Shown piece by piece: positions 35,490-44,627 of a stretch of DNA of 64,000 nucleotides. The notes beneath the pieces were generated by a model that saw nothing but the letters and a program-made list of their open reading frames with translations, was not told the DNA's origin and did not search any database. The position numbers were made by a program, and so were the translations under genes. Positions within the stretch are counted from its first letter, which is position 1; each line of letters starts with the position of its first letter. This DNA is from Labrenzia sp. VG12 (GTDB taxonomy: Bacteria > Pseudomonadota > Alphaproteobacteria > Rhizobiales > Stappiaceae): the NCBI RefSeq assembly GCF_002237595.1, contig NZ_CP022529.1, positions 1 to 64,000 on the forward strand, read 5' to 3'.

Positions 35490-36974
35490 GTGAAAGCTCG
35501 CGTGCGCCACGAACCTGTCAGGCACGGTTCGCCACATGCCCCTCAGCCGGGCACGGGAAATTCCGAGGCGTTTGAGATCAGGCGCCTCTCACGGCCGTTC
35601 TGGGCCACGATCCTGATCAGCGCAATCAGCCTCATGGCCTTCGTGTCGTTTCTGTCCTACACGCTCGACCGCAACTCCATCGTCTCCTCCGAGAAGATCT
35701 TTTCCGCCATGTTCGGCGATCGGACAGAGCATCTGTCCGACATCACGCTGGAATATGGCTACTGGAACGACTCTGTCGAGAATCTCGTTCCCGAGGTCAA
35801 TATGGGCTGGGTGCGCGAAACCTTCGTGAACTACATGCAGGCCGAATTGCAGATCGAAGGCGTACATGTCTTCGACGGTGCAGGTGTGCCGACGCTCCAT
35901 GTCATCAAGGATATCGTGAGAGATGCCGATTTGCAGGCCCGCTACGGATCGTCTTTGGGAGAGCTGGTTGCCAAGGCCCGCGAGACCGAGAAAAACAAGG
36001 CGCCGAAACCGGCGACCGGCCTGATTGGTGATATCGCGATGCTGTATCTGGCCAGCGCCGTGCTGATCACCGGATACGATGAGGAGAGTGACACCAGCAC
36101 GGATCACATACTGGTTTTCGCTCAGCCCATAAGCGAAGAAACACTTACTGAATTGTCCGGCAAATATGGGCTGCCGGGGCTGAAACTGACGGAAGACCCG
36201 CCAGATCTCTGGCAGGCCGGCTTCGAAATTCGGTCTATCGGAGGGCAGACACTCGGGTACTTTGTCTGGAACCCGACGCTGGCCGGTCATCGCATCCTGC
36301 CGCTTCTGGGGGCGGGTTTTCTGCTGGTCTTTGGCTGCATGTATCTAGCCGCACGCCTGTTTTTCCGACGGGCCAGCGAGACCGTTCACGAGCTGGAAAC
36401 CGCCAAACTGGAGGCGGAGAAAACACGCGAGATGCTGGCAAACCAGGCCAGGAGCGACCCGCTGACGGGCCTTGGAAATCGTCGCATGCTTGACGAAAAG
36501 ATCGCGCGGCTCCTGGAGCAGCGGCCCCTGCCTGACGGACATGCGCTGCTCTATGTCGACCTCGACCGCTTCAAGGACATCAACGACACATATGGACACG
36601 AGACGGGCGATCTGGTTCTGCAATACGTCGCCGAAGCCCTTCGGGACCTGGCCAATGCGGATGACACGGTCATTCGCCTGGGCGGCGACGAGTTTGTCAT
36701 CGTGTTTGGGCGCGCCAAGCGGGAGCAGGTGCTGTCGGCCGGGCGCGCCATCGTGGAACAGCTGAGCAGGCCGATAAACCTGGACGGTGCCACCTATTCC
36801 TTCGGCGCGAGCGTTGGCATTGCCTTTTCGGAAAATCCGTCGGAATTGCTCCGGCAGGCCGATGTTGCGCTTTATTCTGCCAAGCGGCGGGGGAGGGGGC
36901 AGGTGGCCGTCTATTCGGCGGACTTGCTCGACTTTCGGCATGTGCCGATCCAGTCGGACACCAAGCACGCCTGA
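35490..36974 (+). CDS. Diguanylate cyclase, CHASE4 sensor plus GGDEF
   Basis: 494 residues. A membrane helix at about 32-54, a periplasmic CHASE4-like domain (TLEYGYWNDSVENLV) to about residue 265, a second helix (ILPLLGAGFLLVFGCMYLAARLFF), a short coiled coil, then GGDEF from about 320. The active site GGDEF is intact (RLGGDEFVIVF) and DRFKDINDTYGHETGD is present; there is no EAL domain. I see no RxxD inhibitory site just before GGDEF. It makes cyclic-di-GMP. GTG at 35490 is used; a GTG at 35502 is an alternative. The ~275 bp upstream are AT-rich and probably hold its promoter. Confidence 0.93.
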   Translation: MKARVRHEPVRHGSPHAPQPGTGNSEAFEIRRLSRPFWATILISAISLMAFVSFLSYTLDRNSIVSSEKIFSAMFGDRTEHLSDITLEYGYWNDSVENLVPEVNMGWVRETFVNYMQAELQIEGVHVFDGAGVPTLHVIKDIVRDADLQARYGSSLGELVAKARETEKNKAPKPATGLIGDIAMLYLASAVLITGYDEESDTSTDHILVFAQPISEETLTELSGKYGLPGLKLTEDPPDLWQAGFEIRSIGGQTLGYFVWNPTLAGHRILPLLGAGFLLVFGCMYLAARLFFRRASETVHELETAKLEAEKTREMLANQARSDPLTGLGNRRMLDEKIARLLEQRPLPDGHALLYVDLDRFKDINDTYGHETGDLVLQYVAEALRDLANADDTVIRLGGDEFVIVFGRAKREQVLSAGRAIVEQLSRPINLDGATYSFGASVGIAFSENPSELLRQADVALYSAKRRGRGQVAVYSADLLDFRHVPIQSDTKHA

Positions 36975-36990
36975 TCTGGCGGCTCGGGAA

Positions 36991-37015
36991 AGACCGGCCG
37001 CGTGGCGACCGGTCT
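36991..37015. terminator. Possible bidirectional terminator between the cyclase and minE
   Basis: AGACCGG / CCGGTCT arms (7 bp) with an 11-nt loop, between two convergent genes. There is no strong T-run on either side, so this is tentative. Confidence 0.35.
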
Positions 37016-37027
37016 CAAGGCTGTGTG

Positions 37028-37288
37028 TCAGGAGGCCCGGGCGGAGGGCAGCTCGATGTCGATGCCGAGCGTGGTGACATCGCCGGAACGGTCCATTTCA
37101 AGGCGCACGGAATCCGGATCGATTTCGACCCTCTTGGCGACAACGGCGAGAATGTCTTCCCGCAGGCTGGAAATCAGAACCGCGTCGGAGCCGTCATCGG
37201 CCCGTTCATGCGCCAGGAGTATTTGCAGCCGGTTCTTGGCAACGGAGGCGCTTTCGCCCCTTTTGCCAAAGAGGCTCAGGAGGTTCAT
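37028..37288 (-). CDS. minE: Cell division topological specificity factor MinE
   Basis: 86 residues, normal length. N-terminal membrane-targeting and MinD-contact segment (MNLLSLFGKRGESASVAKNRLQILLAHER) and the topological specificity domain (LREDILAVVAKRVEIDPDSVRLEMDR). MinE stimulates the MinD ATPase and drives oscillation that confines MinCD to poles. Its start overlaps the minD stop by 4 nt. Confidence 0.97.
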   Translation of the reverse strand: MNLLSLFGKRGESASVAKNRLQILLAHERADDGSDAVLISSLREDILAVVAKRVEIDPDSVRLEMDRSGDVTTLGIDIELPSARAS

Positions 37289-38106
37289 GCGGCCCTCCCT
37301 TTGAAGATCTTGCCAAAGAGGCTTTTCTTCTCTTCCGGGATGGTGACCGGGATGTTTTCTCCCAGGAGCCGTCTCGTGGCTTCCGTATAGGCCTTGGCCG
37401 CCGGCGAGTTTTCGTCCGACAGGGTGATCGGCAGGCCGACGTTGGAGGCTTTCAGCACGTCCTTGCTTTCCGGCACCACGCCGATCAGCGGCACGGACAG
37501 GATGTCGACCACATCATCGGTGGCCAGCATGTCGCCAGTCTTGGCGCGTTCCGTGTCATAACGCGTGATCATCAGGTGCTTGGGCATGCGGCCGCCGTCT
37601 TCGGCGATCTTGGTCTTGGCATCGAGCAGGCCGATGATCCGGTCACAGTCACGCACCGACGAGACTTCCGGATTGGAGACGATGATGGCTTCGTCCGCAT
37701 GACGCATGGCGAGCGTGGCACCGCGTTCGATGCCGGCCGGGCTGTCACAGATCACATAGTCGAAATACATGCGCAGCTCGCTGATGACGCTGGCAACGCC
37801 TTCTTCCGTCAGCGCATCCTTGTCCCGCGTCTGGGAGGCTGGCAGCAGATAGAGGTTGTTCAGCTTCTTGTCACGCACCAGGGCCTGCTTGATCGAGGCT
37901 TCGCCGCGGACCACATTGACGAGATCGAACACGACCCGGCGCTCGGCACCCATGATCAGGTCCAGATTGCGCAAGCCGACATCAAAGTCGATGGCGCAGA
38001 CCTGGTAGCCCTCTTTGGCAAGCGCCGAGGCGATGGCGGCGGTGGTCGTGGTCTTGCCCACTCCGCCCTTGCCCGACGTGACCACAACGACAGTGGCGTT
38101 GCTCAT
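37285..38106 (-). CDS. minD: Septum site-determining protein MinD
   Basis: 273 residues. Deviant Walker A GKGGVGKTTTT at about residues 12-22, ICDSPAGIERGA as Walker B, and the C-terminal amphipathic membrane-targeting helix KKSLFGKIFKG. ATP-bound MinD dimerises on the membrane and recruits MinC and MinE. Located between minE and minC in the standard minCDE order. Confidence 0.98.
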   Translation of the reverse strand: MSNATVVVVTSGKGGVGKTTTTAAIASALAKEGYQVCAIDFDVGLRNLDLIMGAERRVVFDLVNVVRGEASIKQALVRDKKLNNLYLLPASQTRDKDALTEEGVASVISELRMYFDYVICDSPAGIERGATLAMRHADEAIIVSNPEVSSVRDCDRIIGLLDAKTKIAEDGGRMPKHLMITRYDTERAKTGDMLATDDVVDILSVPLIGVVPESKDVLKASNVGLPITLSDENSPAAKAYTEATRRLLGENIPVTIPEEKKSLFGKIFKGRAA

Positions 38107-38163
38107 GGTGTTCGTCCTGTTTTTGTTGTCGGACCCGTCGCCCGGAGGCGGCGGGAACCGGGG

Positions 38164-39087
38164 TTAGTTCAGTTCTTCAAAGACCAGGGTCTCGTTTTCG
38201 AAACGGATCTGCGCAGGCGCGTTGCGCAAGGTGCTCTCGAAATCGTCAGCGACCTTGTAGAGGCCATTGATGGACACCAGCTCCGCATCCAGCTTGGAGC
38301 AGAAGATGCGTGCGCAGTCCTTGCCGGACACGCCGGCGAGTGCCCGGCCGCGCAGCGCGCCGTAGACATGGATCGATCCGCCGGCGATCACTTCCGCACC
38401 CGAGCTGACCGAGCCGATCACGGTGACGTCCCCGTCCGGGTGCAGGATGCTTTGTCCGGATCGCACCGGTTCGGTGATGACGATCGACGATCCGCTGGCA
38501 ATGCTGGCGGGCGCGGCCGGTTTTTCGGGAGTGTCCGGCGTGCCGTTGCCGCCGGCTTTCGTGCCTTTGGGCGCGGGTGGTTCAGCCTCACCTTCAAACA
38601 CACTCTCACCGGTCTCGGATGCCTTGGCTGTCTGCGCCGCGGCGGTCTCTTCGTGTTCCGATTTTGCTTCTGTCGGCGTCGGCACGTCGATGTCGGACGC
38701 AAGCCGGCCACCGGAAAAACTTGGCGGCATGCCGGGTTTGAGCCGGGTGCCGGCAACGCCGTCAATGCCCATGACCCGGATCGACCGGTTGCCCAGTTCC
38801 TCCAGCAGCTGCTCGAGTTCCTCGATCGGGATCTTGCTGCCGCGCACGTCGAGAATGATCGGCCGGTCGATGAAGAAGCCCGGCGAGCGCGCAATGATGC
38901 GGTCGATCTCCTGAAGCCACCCCGTGAAAGGCGGTTCCGGGCTCAGAACGATGGCAATGAAGGATTTTCCCTTGAACTTCATCCAAAGAGGTCCGGCGGC
39001 GTCAGCGGTCAAAGTGATTTGCTTGAATAAACCTATCATTAACCGTACCGCACAATTGGGCAGCCCGTCGTTTTCCACCGATATCAA
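38164..39087 (-). CDS. minC: Septum site-determining protein MinC
   Basis: Up to 307 residues; the true start is uncertain, with ATG choices at 39087, 39039 and 38982, none with a strong ribosome binding site. N-terminal FtsZ-inhibiting domain (KFKGKSFIAIVLSPEPPF... ARSPGFFIDRPIILDV), an unusually long Pro/Ala/Glu-rich linker at about 125-200, then the C-terminal beta-helix (SILHPDGDVTVIGSVSSGAEVIAGGSIHVYGALRGRALAG) that binds MinD. It blocks Z-ring assembly away from midcell. Confidence 0.95.
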   Translation of the reverse strand: MISVENDGLPNCAVRLMIGLFKQITLTADAAGPLWMKFKGKSFIAIVLSPEPPFTGWLQEIDRIIARSPGFFIDRPIILDVRGSKIPIEELEQLLEELGNRSIRVMGIDGVAGTRLKPGMPPSFSGGRLASDIDVPTPTEAKSEHEETAAAQTAKASETGESVFEGEAEPPAPKGTKAGGNGTPDTPEKPAAPASIASGSSIVITEPVRSGQSILHPDGDVTVIGSVSSGAEVIAGGSIHVYGALRGRALAGVSGKDCARIFCSKLDAELVSINGLYKVADDFESTLRNAPAQIRFENETLVFEELN

Positions 39088-39326
39088 TTTTCACTAGGTT
39101 TTTCAGATAATTGGTGGATTGCCTAAGTGTTTTTGGTCAGGGGCGGAGACAAAGCATGGCAGTCTTGCCAAGGCCATGCCTGTGTTTGCCGGCTGACGAG
39201 CCAGCAGGAAATTGTTTGCCGGTGCACAAGTTAACTCAGATTCCGTAAAGTGCTGGATTTTCGCTATATTGCAGTGCAGTATTGAGCCTCGGGTAGTCGG
39301 GGCGCTCTGCGTCTTTGGGGATTTAT

Positions 39327-39659
39327 ATGAGTAATTTCAGTGATGTGATGGGATATCTTGGTTTGAAACCGGCCGAGGCGGCCATGGCTTTGAACGTTCC
39401 TGAATCTGATATTGTTCGCTGGTGCAGCACGGATGAGGCGCCGCCGATCCATATCTGGCAGGGCCTGGTCCGCATGCTCGATGAAGTCCGCATTGCAGCC
39501 GAAGAGGCCGCCAAGTCGGCCGATCTCGATCATCTGGAAGCGGCCGATCTCAACCGAGTCAACCTGATGGTGCCCGGCCAGGCTGCAGCGGGATTTGCCG
39601 GTCCGAAACGGGCCGCGACCGCGCTCGCCGTGGCAGCGCTTGCACGGGTGTTTGTGTAA
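39327..39659 (+). CDS. Small hypothetical protein with an HTH-like N-terminus
   Basis: 110 residues from the ATG at 39327. Residues about 5-45 (VMGYLGLKPAEAAMALNVPESDIVRWCS) look like a Cro/C1-type helix-turn-helix or DUF-type bacterial DNA-binding element: a short helix, a turn, and a recognition-like helix. The rest is Ala-rich helices. I do not recognise a named family. It has a weak ribosome binding site and sits alone divergent from minC. Confidence 0.6.
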   Translation: MSNFSDVMGYLGLKPAEAAMALNVPESDIVRWCSTDEAPPIHIWQGLVRMLDEVRIAAEEAAKSADLDHLEAADLNRVNLMVPGQAAAGFAGPKRAATALAVAALARVFV

Positions 39660-39881
39660 GGACCGGATTGCGCGACAGATGTGAGCTGAAGCTCTTGCGC
39701 ACAGATCGAAGAGCCATCGTGCCTCTTTGGTGAACCGGAAAAGTCTGCTAACTAGATTTCCGGGTCATTTATCCGCTGGCCTCCGGCGTTAGGCGTGGGA
39801 CGGCCACGGGGCGCCTTTTCCCTCATCATGAAGTCCGTTTTTGCGGCGGGCTCGATCTGAACCCGAACAATAGGCCTTGCC

Positions 39882-40802
39882 ATGTCAGCAACGCTCAAGG
39901 GACTTGCCGCAGCGCTCATCGCGTTTGCCCTGTTTTCCACCCATGACGCCCTGATCAAGGCGCTTGGGTCCGACTATCCGGTGTTCCAGATCATCTTCTT
40001 TTCCATGCTGTTCGCCTTCGTGCCGATGATGATGATGATGATGGCGGACAAGGCGGAGGCAAATTTCCGACCCAAGCACCCCTGGCTGGTTGTCGCGCGC
40101 GCCGGGCTTGCCATCATTGCCATGTCCTGTGGCTTCTATGCCTTCACGGCTCTGCCCCTGGCCGAAGTCTATGCCTTGCTCTTTGCCATGCCGCTTCTGA
40201 TCACGGCCCTCTCGGTGCCGCTTCTGGGAGAGACTGTGCGGGCGCAACGCTGGGCTGCCGTGATCGTCGGTCTCATCGGCGTTTTAATCGTTTTACGTCC
40301 CGGCGTGACGGAGCTCTCTCTCGGCCATATGGCGGCGCTGACGGCTGCCTTTGCCAATTCCCTGTCGACCATTCTGGTGCGCAAGCTCGGCGGCAAGGAA
40401 CGTCCGGCAGTCCTGATCCTTTATCCGATGATCCTGTCCATGGCGGCCATGTCGATGACCCTGCCGGCGGTCTACGTTCCGGTCGAACTGGTGGACCTTG
40501 GCCTGATGGCCGCGATCGGGTTTTTGTCCGTGATCGCCCAGTTCTGCACGATCTCTGCCTACAAGGCCGCTCCGGCCGCCGTTGTCGCACCGCTGCAATA
40601 CAGCCAGATCCTGTGGGCAACCTTCTTTGGCATGCTGTTCTTCTCCGAAACGCCGGATCTTTATGTCGGCATCGGTTCGGCAGTGATCATCGCCTCGGGC
40701 ATCTTTGTCGTCTGGCGCGAGAGCCGGGAGAATGTTTCCGAACAGACGCCGGTTCTCAAGACCGCCAACCCGCGCTTCGACACTGGGCCGCAGGTAAAGT
40801 AG
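39882..40802 (+). CDS. EamA/DMT family transporter
   Basis: 306 residues, ten membrane segments in two five-helix EamA repeats. First repeat begins GLAAALIAFALFSTHDALIKALG and ends VIVGLIGVLIVLRPG; the second has NSLSTILVRKLGGKERP and ends SAVIIASGIFVVWRES. Probably an exporter of small metabolites or amino acids; substrate unknown. Confidence 0.93.
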   Translation: MSATLKGLAAALIAFALFSTHDALIKALGSDYPVFQIIFFSMLFAFVPMMMMMMADKAEANFRPKHPWLVVARAGLAIIAMSCGFYAFTALPLAEVYALLFAMPLLITALSVPLLGETVRAQRWAAVIVGLIGVLIVLRPGVTELSLGHMAALTAAFANSLSTILVRKLGGKERPAVLILYPMILSMAAMSMTLPAVYVPVELVDLGLMAAIGFLSVIAQFCTISAYKAAPAAVVAPLQYSQILWATFFGMLFFSETPDLYVGIGSAVIIASGIFVVWRESRENVSEQTPVLKTANPRFDTGPQVK

Positions 40803-40938
40803 GGCGGGGAAAGCCGTGTTGTCCGCCTTGGAACGGCAGCCGCACCCATCAACCTCATCCTGGGGCGCCGCGTCGCGGCGTCTCGAAGGAGCGGCCGTTT
40901 GCCAAGCCCGGTCCGAACCGGAGCAAGCCGCGGATCCT

Positions 40939-41195
40939 TCGAGACGGCCCTGGCGGTCCTTCTCAGAGACTGGCCCGAAAGTGATCTAGGACGCAGCTTT
41001 CATCGTTCCTGGCACGAACTCGCCCCCTCTCGGTTGTCTTCCCCGCGAAAGCGGAGACCCAGTAACCTCATGAATCGGCGCTATAAATTAAGTCTACCCT
41101 CAAGGAGTCCTGGTTTCCCGCTTTCGCGGGAATGACAAATGTGACTGAAGCATTCGCCCCGGCCATCACTTTCGGGCCAGACTCTGAGGATGAGG
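40939..41195. repeat. 257-bp dispersed intergenic repeat, copy B
   Basis: Same orientation and same length as 11453-11709, with scattered substitutions. Inverted-repeat arms at 41034-41056 and 41117-41138. It occupies the middle of the ~430-bp gap between the EamA gene and the ABC permease; no gene is seen there. Confidence 0.85.
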
Positions 41196-41235
41196 TTGTC
41201 GTGTGCAGAGCCACCATCCAATGGAATTGGAAAAC

Positions 41236-42384
41236 TCAGTCCAGCCGTTTCTTGAACCGGAGCGCGGCGACGATCAGCCCCAGCACGAAGAAACCGCACA
41301 TCCACAGGACGTCGCGGTGCAGTTCGACAAGGCCTGCGTCCCGAAGAACGAAACCACGGATCATGCGCATGAAATGCGTCGCCGGGAACGCTTCGGCGAT
41401 ATATTGCGCGATCAGCGGCATGCCTTCGTAGGGGAACATGAAACCGGAGAGCAGGATCGACGGCAACAGAACGAAGACCGTCATCTGGGTCGCCTGCAGC
41501 TGGCTCTGGGCAATGGTCGACAGCACGAGGCCGAGCGACAGGCTGGCCCCGATGAAGAGCAGGGTGCCGATGAAGAGATCCACCATCTTGTCACCGAAGG
41601 GCACATTGAAGAGCACATGCCCCAGGCCGAGGATGATGACGGTCTGCAACAGCCCGATGAAGATATAGGGGATGATCTTGCCGATCATCAGCTCCATCGG
41701 CCTGACCGGCGTGTTGATCAGCATCTCCATGTTGCCGCGCTCGCGCTCGCGGACAATGGCGGCGGAGGTGAACATGATCATCGTCATGGTCAGGATGATG
41801 CCGACAAGGCCCGGCACGATGTTGATGGCGGTCCGCTGTTCCGGATTGAAGAAAAGCGCAACTTCAAACGTGGGCGTCGAGCGGTTGGGAGCCTGCCGGT
41901 TGAGCTCCGACAGCGGCATGCTGCGCAGGGACTTGATTGCGCTGGCGATCATCGTGTCGGAGCCGTCAACGATCCACTGCGCCACCGGCCGGCTGGTTTC
42001 CTCATCCGTGGATGGCGGTGTGCCCAGCCCGACGGAGGGTGAGCGCGCAATGCGTTGGGAGAGGTCCGGGGGCAGGATGAACGCCGCCCGGACCCGAGCC
42101 GCCTTGATTGCCTCTTCGGCTTCCTCCACCGAACTCAGGCGTTCGGTGACCTCAACCACGGTCGTGGCCTCGACGATCTGGATCAGGATACGGCTGAGAC
42201 CGGTCTGGCTCTGGTCGACAACCGCGACCGGAATGTCGCGCACATTCGTATTGATGGCATAGCCGAACAGGATCAGCTGGATCAGCGGGATCATGATGAC
42301 CATGCCGAAGGTCATGCGGTCCCGGCGCAGCTGGGCCAGTTCCTTGGAGAAGATCGCACCGATGCGCGAGAGGGATCTGATCAT
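41236..42384 (-). CDS. ABC-2 type exporter permease (YbhS/YhhJ-like)
   Basis: 382 residues from the ATG at 42382-42384, overlapping the ATPase stop by 4 nt. One N-terminal membrane helix (FGMVIMIPLIQLILFGYAINTN), a large periplasmic domain (about 45-180), then five membrane helices with the ABC-2 signature RERERGNMEMLINTPVRPMELMIGKIIPY. It forms the channel of an exporter with the ATPase and the membrane-fusion protein encoded upstream. Homologous systems usually have two permease genes; only one is here, so it probably works as a homodimer. Confidence 0.92.
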   Translation of the reverse strand: MIRSLSRIGAIFSKELAQLRRDRMTFGMVIMIPLIQLILFGYAINTNVRDIPVAVVDQSQTGLSRILIQIVEATTVVEVTERLSSVEEAEEAIKAARVRAAFILPPDLSQRIARSPSVGLGTPPSTDEETSRPVAQWIVDGSDTMIASAIKSLRSMPLSELNRQAPNRSTPTFEVALFFNPEQRTAINIVPGLVGIILTMTMIMFTSAAIVRERERGNMEMLINTPVRPMELMIGKIIPYIFIGLLQTVIILGLGHVLFNVPFGDKMVDLFIGTLLFIGASLSLGLVLSTIAQSQLQATQMTVFVLLPSILLSGFMFPYEGMPLIAQYIAEAFPATHFMRMIRGFVLRDAGLVELHRDVLWMCGFFVLGLIVAALRFKKRLD

Positions 42385-43319
42385 TGCCGTCCTTCTCCCG
42401 TTGCCGTCACGAAGACATCTTCCAGGTTCGGCCGGACCTGTTCGATCAGTGTCGCACCGTCTGTTTCCGGCCGTTTTTGAAGAAAATCGGCCGGATCGGG
42501 AACGTCCTGCCTGACCAGAACGCGCAGCCTCGCCCCCAACTGGGCCGCGGCCATGATGCCGTCCGTGCCCAGCAGATGCCTGCGGATGTCGCGCAGGTTC
42601 GGTCCTTCGATTTCGACCACATTGGCGCCCATGCCGGCCATCAGCTCTTTCGGCGCGCCGTCCGCCCGTTTCTGCCCGGCCTCCAGGATCGCGATCTTGT
42701 GGCAACGTTCCGCTTCGTCCATGAAATGGGTCGTGACCACGATCGACGTGCCACCATCAACAAGGTCGAACAGCTGTTCCCAGAAGTGACGGCGGGATTC
42801 CGGATCGACGGCAGAGGTCGGCTCGTCCAGAAAGAGCAGTTGTGGTTCGTGCAGGACGGCGGTCGCGAGCGCCAGTCGCTGTCGCTGGCCGCCACTCATC
42901 TTGCCGGCAAAGCGGTTGCCCAGGTCGCTCAGCTCATAACGTTCCATGACCTCGCCGATGCGCTGCTTGCGCTTTTTGGAAGAAAGGCCGTAGATCGTCG
43001 CCATGAAATCGAGATTTTCCCGGACCGTCAGGTCGCCATAAAGCGAGAAGGCCTGGGTCATGTAGCCGATCCGGTATTTCAGGGTCTCCGCATCCTTGGG
43101 GACGGACAGGCCCAGCACCTCCACCGTACCCTCGGTCGGTGTCAGCAAGCCCGTCAGCATGCGCATGGCGGTGGTCTTGCCGCAGCCATTGGGGCCGAGA
43201 AAGCCGTAGATCATGCCGCGCTCGATGGTGAGATCCAGGCCGTCGACGGCGCGGAAGCCCTTGAAGCTTTTCACCAGGCCCTCGGCCCGCACGACAATGT
43301 CGCTCTCCGGCTCCGTCAC
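42381..43319 (-). CDS. ABC exporter ATP-binding protein (YbhF-like half)
   Basis: 312 residues. Walker A GPNGCGKTT, signature MSGGQRQRLALATA, Walker B LLFLDEPTSAVD, H-loop VVTTHFMDEAERC. The C-terminal part with LRDIRRHLLGTDGI is typical of multidrug-export ATPases (CcmA class). E. coli YbhF carries two ATPase halves; this protein has one. 4-nt overlaps connect it to both neighbours. Confidence 0.93.
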   Translation of the reverse strand: MTEPESDIVVRAEGLVKSFKGFRAVDGLDLTIERGMIYGFLGPNGCGKTTAMRMLTGLLTPTEGTVEVLGLSVPKDAETLKYRIGYMTQAFSLYGDLTVRENLDFMATIYGLSSKKRKQRIGEVMERYELSDLGNRFAGKMSGGQRQRLALATAVLHEPQLLFLDEPTSAVDPESRRHFWEQLFDLVDGGTSIVVTTHFMDEAERCHKIAILEAGQKRADGAPKELMAGMGANVVEIEGPNLRDIRRHLLGTDGIMAAAQLGARLRVLVRQDVPDPADFLQKRPETDGATLIEQVRPNLEDVFVTATGEGRQ

Positions 43320-44272
43320 GGCAGCACAACCTGGGCCGGAACGCCATTGGGCAGGTCCTTGGCGCTGTCCGGCAGCTGGACCTCCGCCACATACATCAAC
43401 CGGGCCCGTTCGGACTGGTTGAGGGCGTAATAGGGCGTAAAGGACGGCTCGGAACTGATCCAGCGCACGGAACCCTCGATGGGCTTGTCCAGCCCGTCCA
43501 CCTTGACCTGAAGTGTGTCGCCTTCGTTGATCTTCACCCTGTGCGGTTCGGGCACATAGACCCTGGCATAGGGCGCTTCGCCCGCCAGCATGACTGCGAC
43601 CGGGCTGCCGACCGTGACCCGTTCACCGAGGTTCCAGGGCAGGTTGTCGAGCACGCCGTCACGCGAGGCGGTGATGGTCAGGTCCTGGAGCACCTTTTCC
43701 TGGGTGGCAAGGCTGGCTTCGGCAGCGGCCAGTTCCGCCCGGGCGATGTCCAGATCCTCCGGGCGCGTGCCGATGACAAGTTCCTTCAGTTGCTGTTCGG
43801 AGCTGTCCAGGCTGGCCAGCGCCGCATCCCGGCTCGCTCGGGCACTGTCGAACTGGGCCTGGCTCGTAGTGCCGCGCTCTGTCAGGTCCTGGTAGCGCTT
43901 GAAGCTGGCTTCCGCGTCGACCAGTTCGGCCTTGGCGCCGGCAACGCTGGCGCGGGCCTTGGCGATATCTTCTTCCCGGGAGCCGTTTTCCAGTTTCAGA
44001 AGGTTGGCTTTTGCCTTTTGCACTTCCGCGCGCGCCTGGTTGACGACGGCCTGCTGTTCGGCCGGGTCGAGCTGCGCCAGCACGGTCCCTTTTTCGACAA
44101 ATGTTCCCTGGGCAACGGGCAGCGCGATCAGCACTTCGCTTGCCGTTGCCGTCAACGCCACCCGGTCCCGCTCGAGATTGCCGAGCGCCACATTGCCGTC
44201 CTCGCCAAAACACGCGGCAAGTAGAAGGCAGGCAAGACCGGAAGCGGCAAGGCGGGCGAGGGGCGAAGACAT
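43316..44272 (-). CDS. HlyD-family membrane fusion protein (YbhG-like)
   Basis: 318 residues from the ATG at 44270-44272, with GGAGG 5 nt upstream. Lipoprotein-like signal ending LACLLLAACFGEDG (lipobox LLAAC), then biotinyl-lipoyl-like segments around a long alpha-helical hairpin (QAVVNQARAEVQKAKANLLKLENGSREEDIAKARASVAGAKAELVDAEASF...), then a beta-barrel. It bridges the inner-membrane exporter to an outer-membrane channel, which is not encoded nearby. As a probable lipoprotein it differs from the single-helix anchored HlyD type. Confidence 0.9.
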   Translation of the reverse strand: MSSPLARLAASGLACLLLAACFGEDGNVALGNLERDRVALTATASEVLIALPVAQGTFVEKGTVLAQLDPAEQQAVVNQARAEVQKAKANLLKLENGSREEDIAKARASVAGAKAELVDAEASFKRYQDLTERGTTSQAQFDSARASRDAALASLDSSEQQLKELVIGTRPEDLDIARAELAAAEASLATQEKVLQDLTITASRDGVLDNLPWNLGERVTVGSPVAVMLAGEAPYARVYVPEPHRVKINEGDTLQVKVDGLDKPIEGSVRWISSEPSFTPYYALNQSERARLMYVAEVQLPDSAKDLPNGVPAQVVLP

Positions 44273-44497
44273 GGCATCCTCCGGTAAAATCGGCGGCTGA
44301 TGGGACAACCCGGTTGAGTCGTGTCCAGACCTTAGCGCGACTTCCAGGAGAGGGCCATCCGTTGGCGGCTTCAGGATTTTAGCTACGCGAAGTAAGCGAC
44401 AGCCACGGCTTCCTCCTGAAGAAGCGCGTCAGCGTTGTCTCGCAGGCACGTCCTTATTTGGAATGCCGGAAACCTAATTGGTTTTGTGCTCGCTATT

Positions 44498-44564
44498 GCT
44501 CGTGCTGATTTGCCGGGTTCCGGATTGGCGTGCAGCTTTACTGCACTTGCCCGGAATGACGAGC
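44498..44564. repeat. Nested imperfect palindrome, REP-like
   Basis: Outer arms GCTCGT (44498) and ACGAGC (44559-44564), inner hairpin GTGCAG-CTTT-ACTGCAC and CCGGGTT/CCCGG parts between. It has the general shape of the GTCAT-type elements but a different sequence; it sits in the ~350-bp gap before the ParA gene. Confidence 0.6.
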
Positions 44565-44574
44565 TGGGCGTTTC

Positions 44575-44603
44575 AAAAAGCCGAGCCGGGAAGCGCCCGG
44601 CTC
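44575..44603 (-). terminator. Rho-independent terminator after the ParA-like gene
   Basis: On the minus strand GAGCCGGG-CGCTT-CCCGGCTC, followed by GGCTTTTT; it lies 25 nt past the stop codon. Confidence 0.85.
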
Positions 44604-44627
44604 TTTGGGATCGCGGAACTCCTGGCG

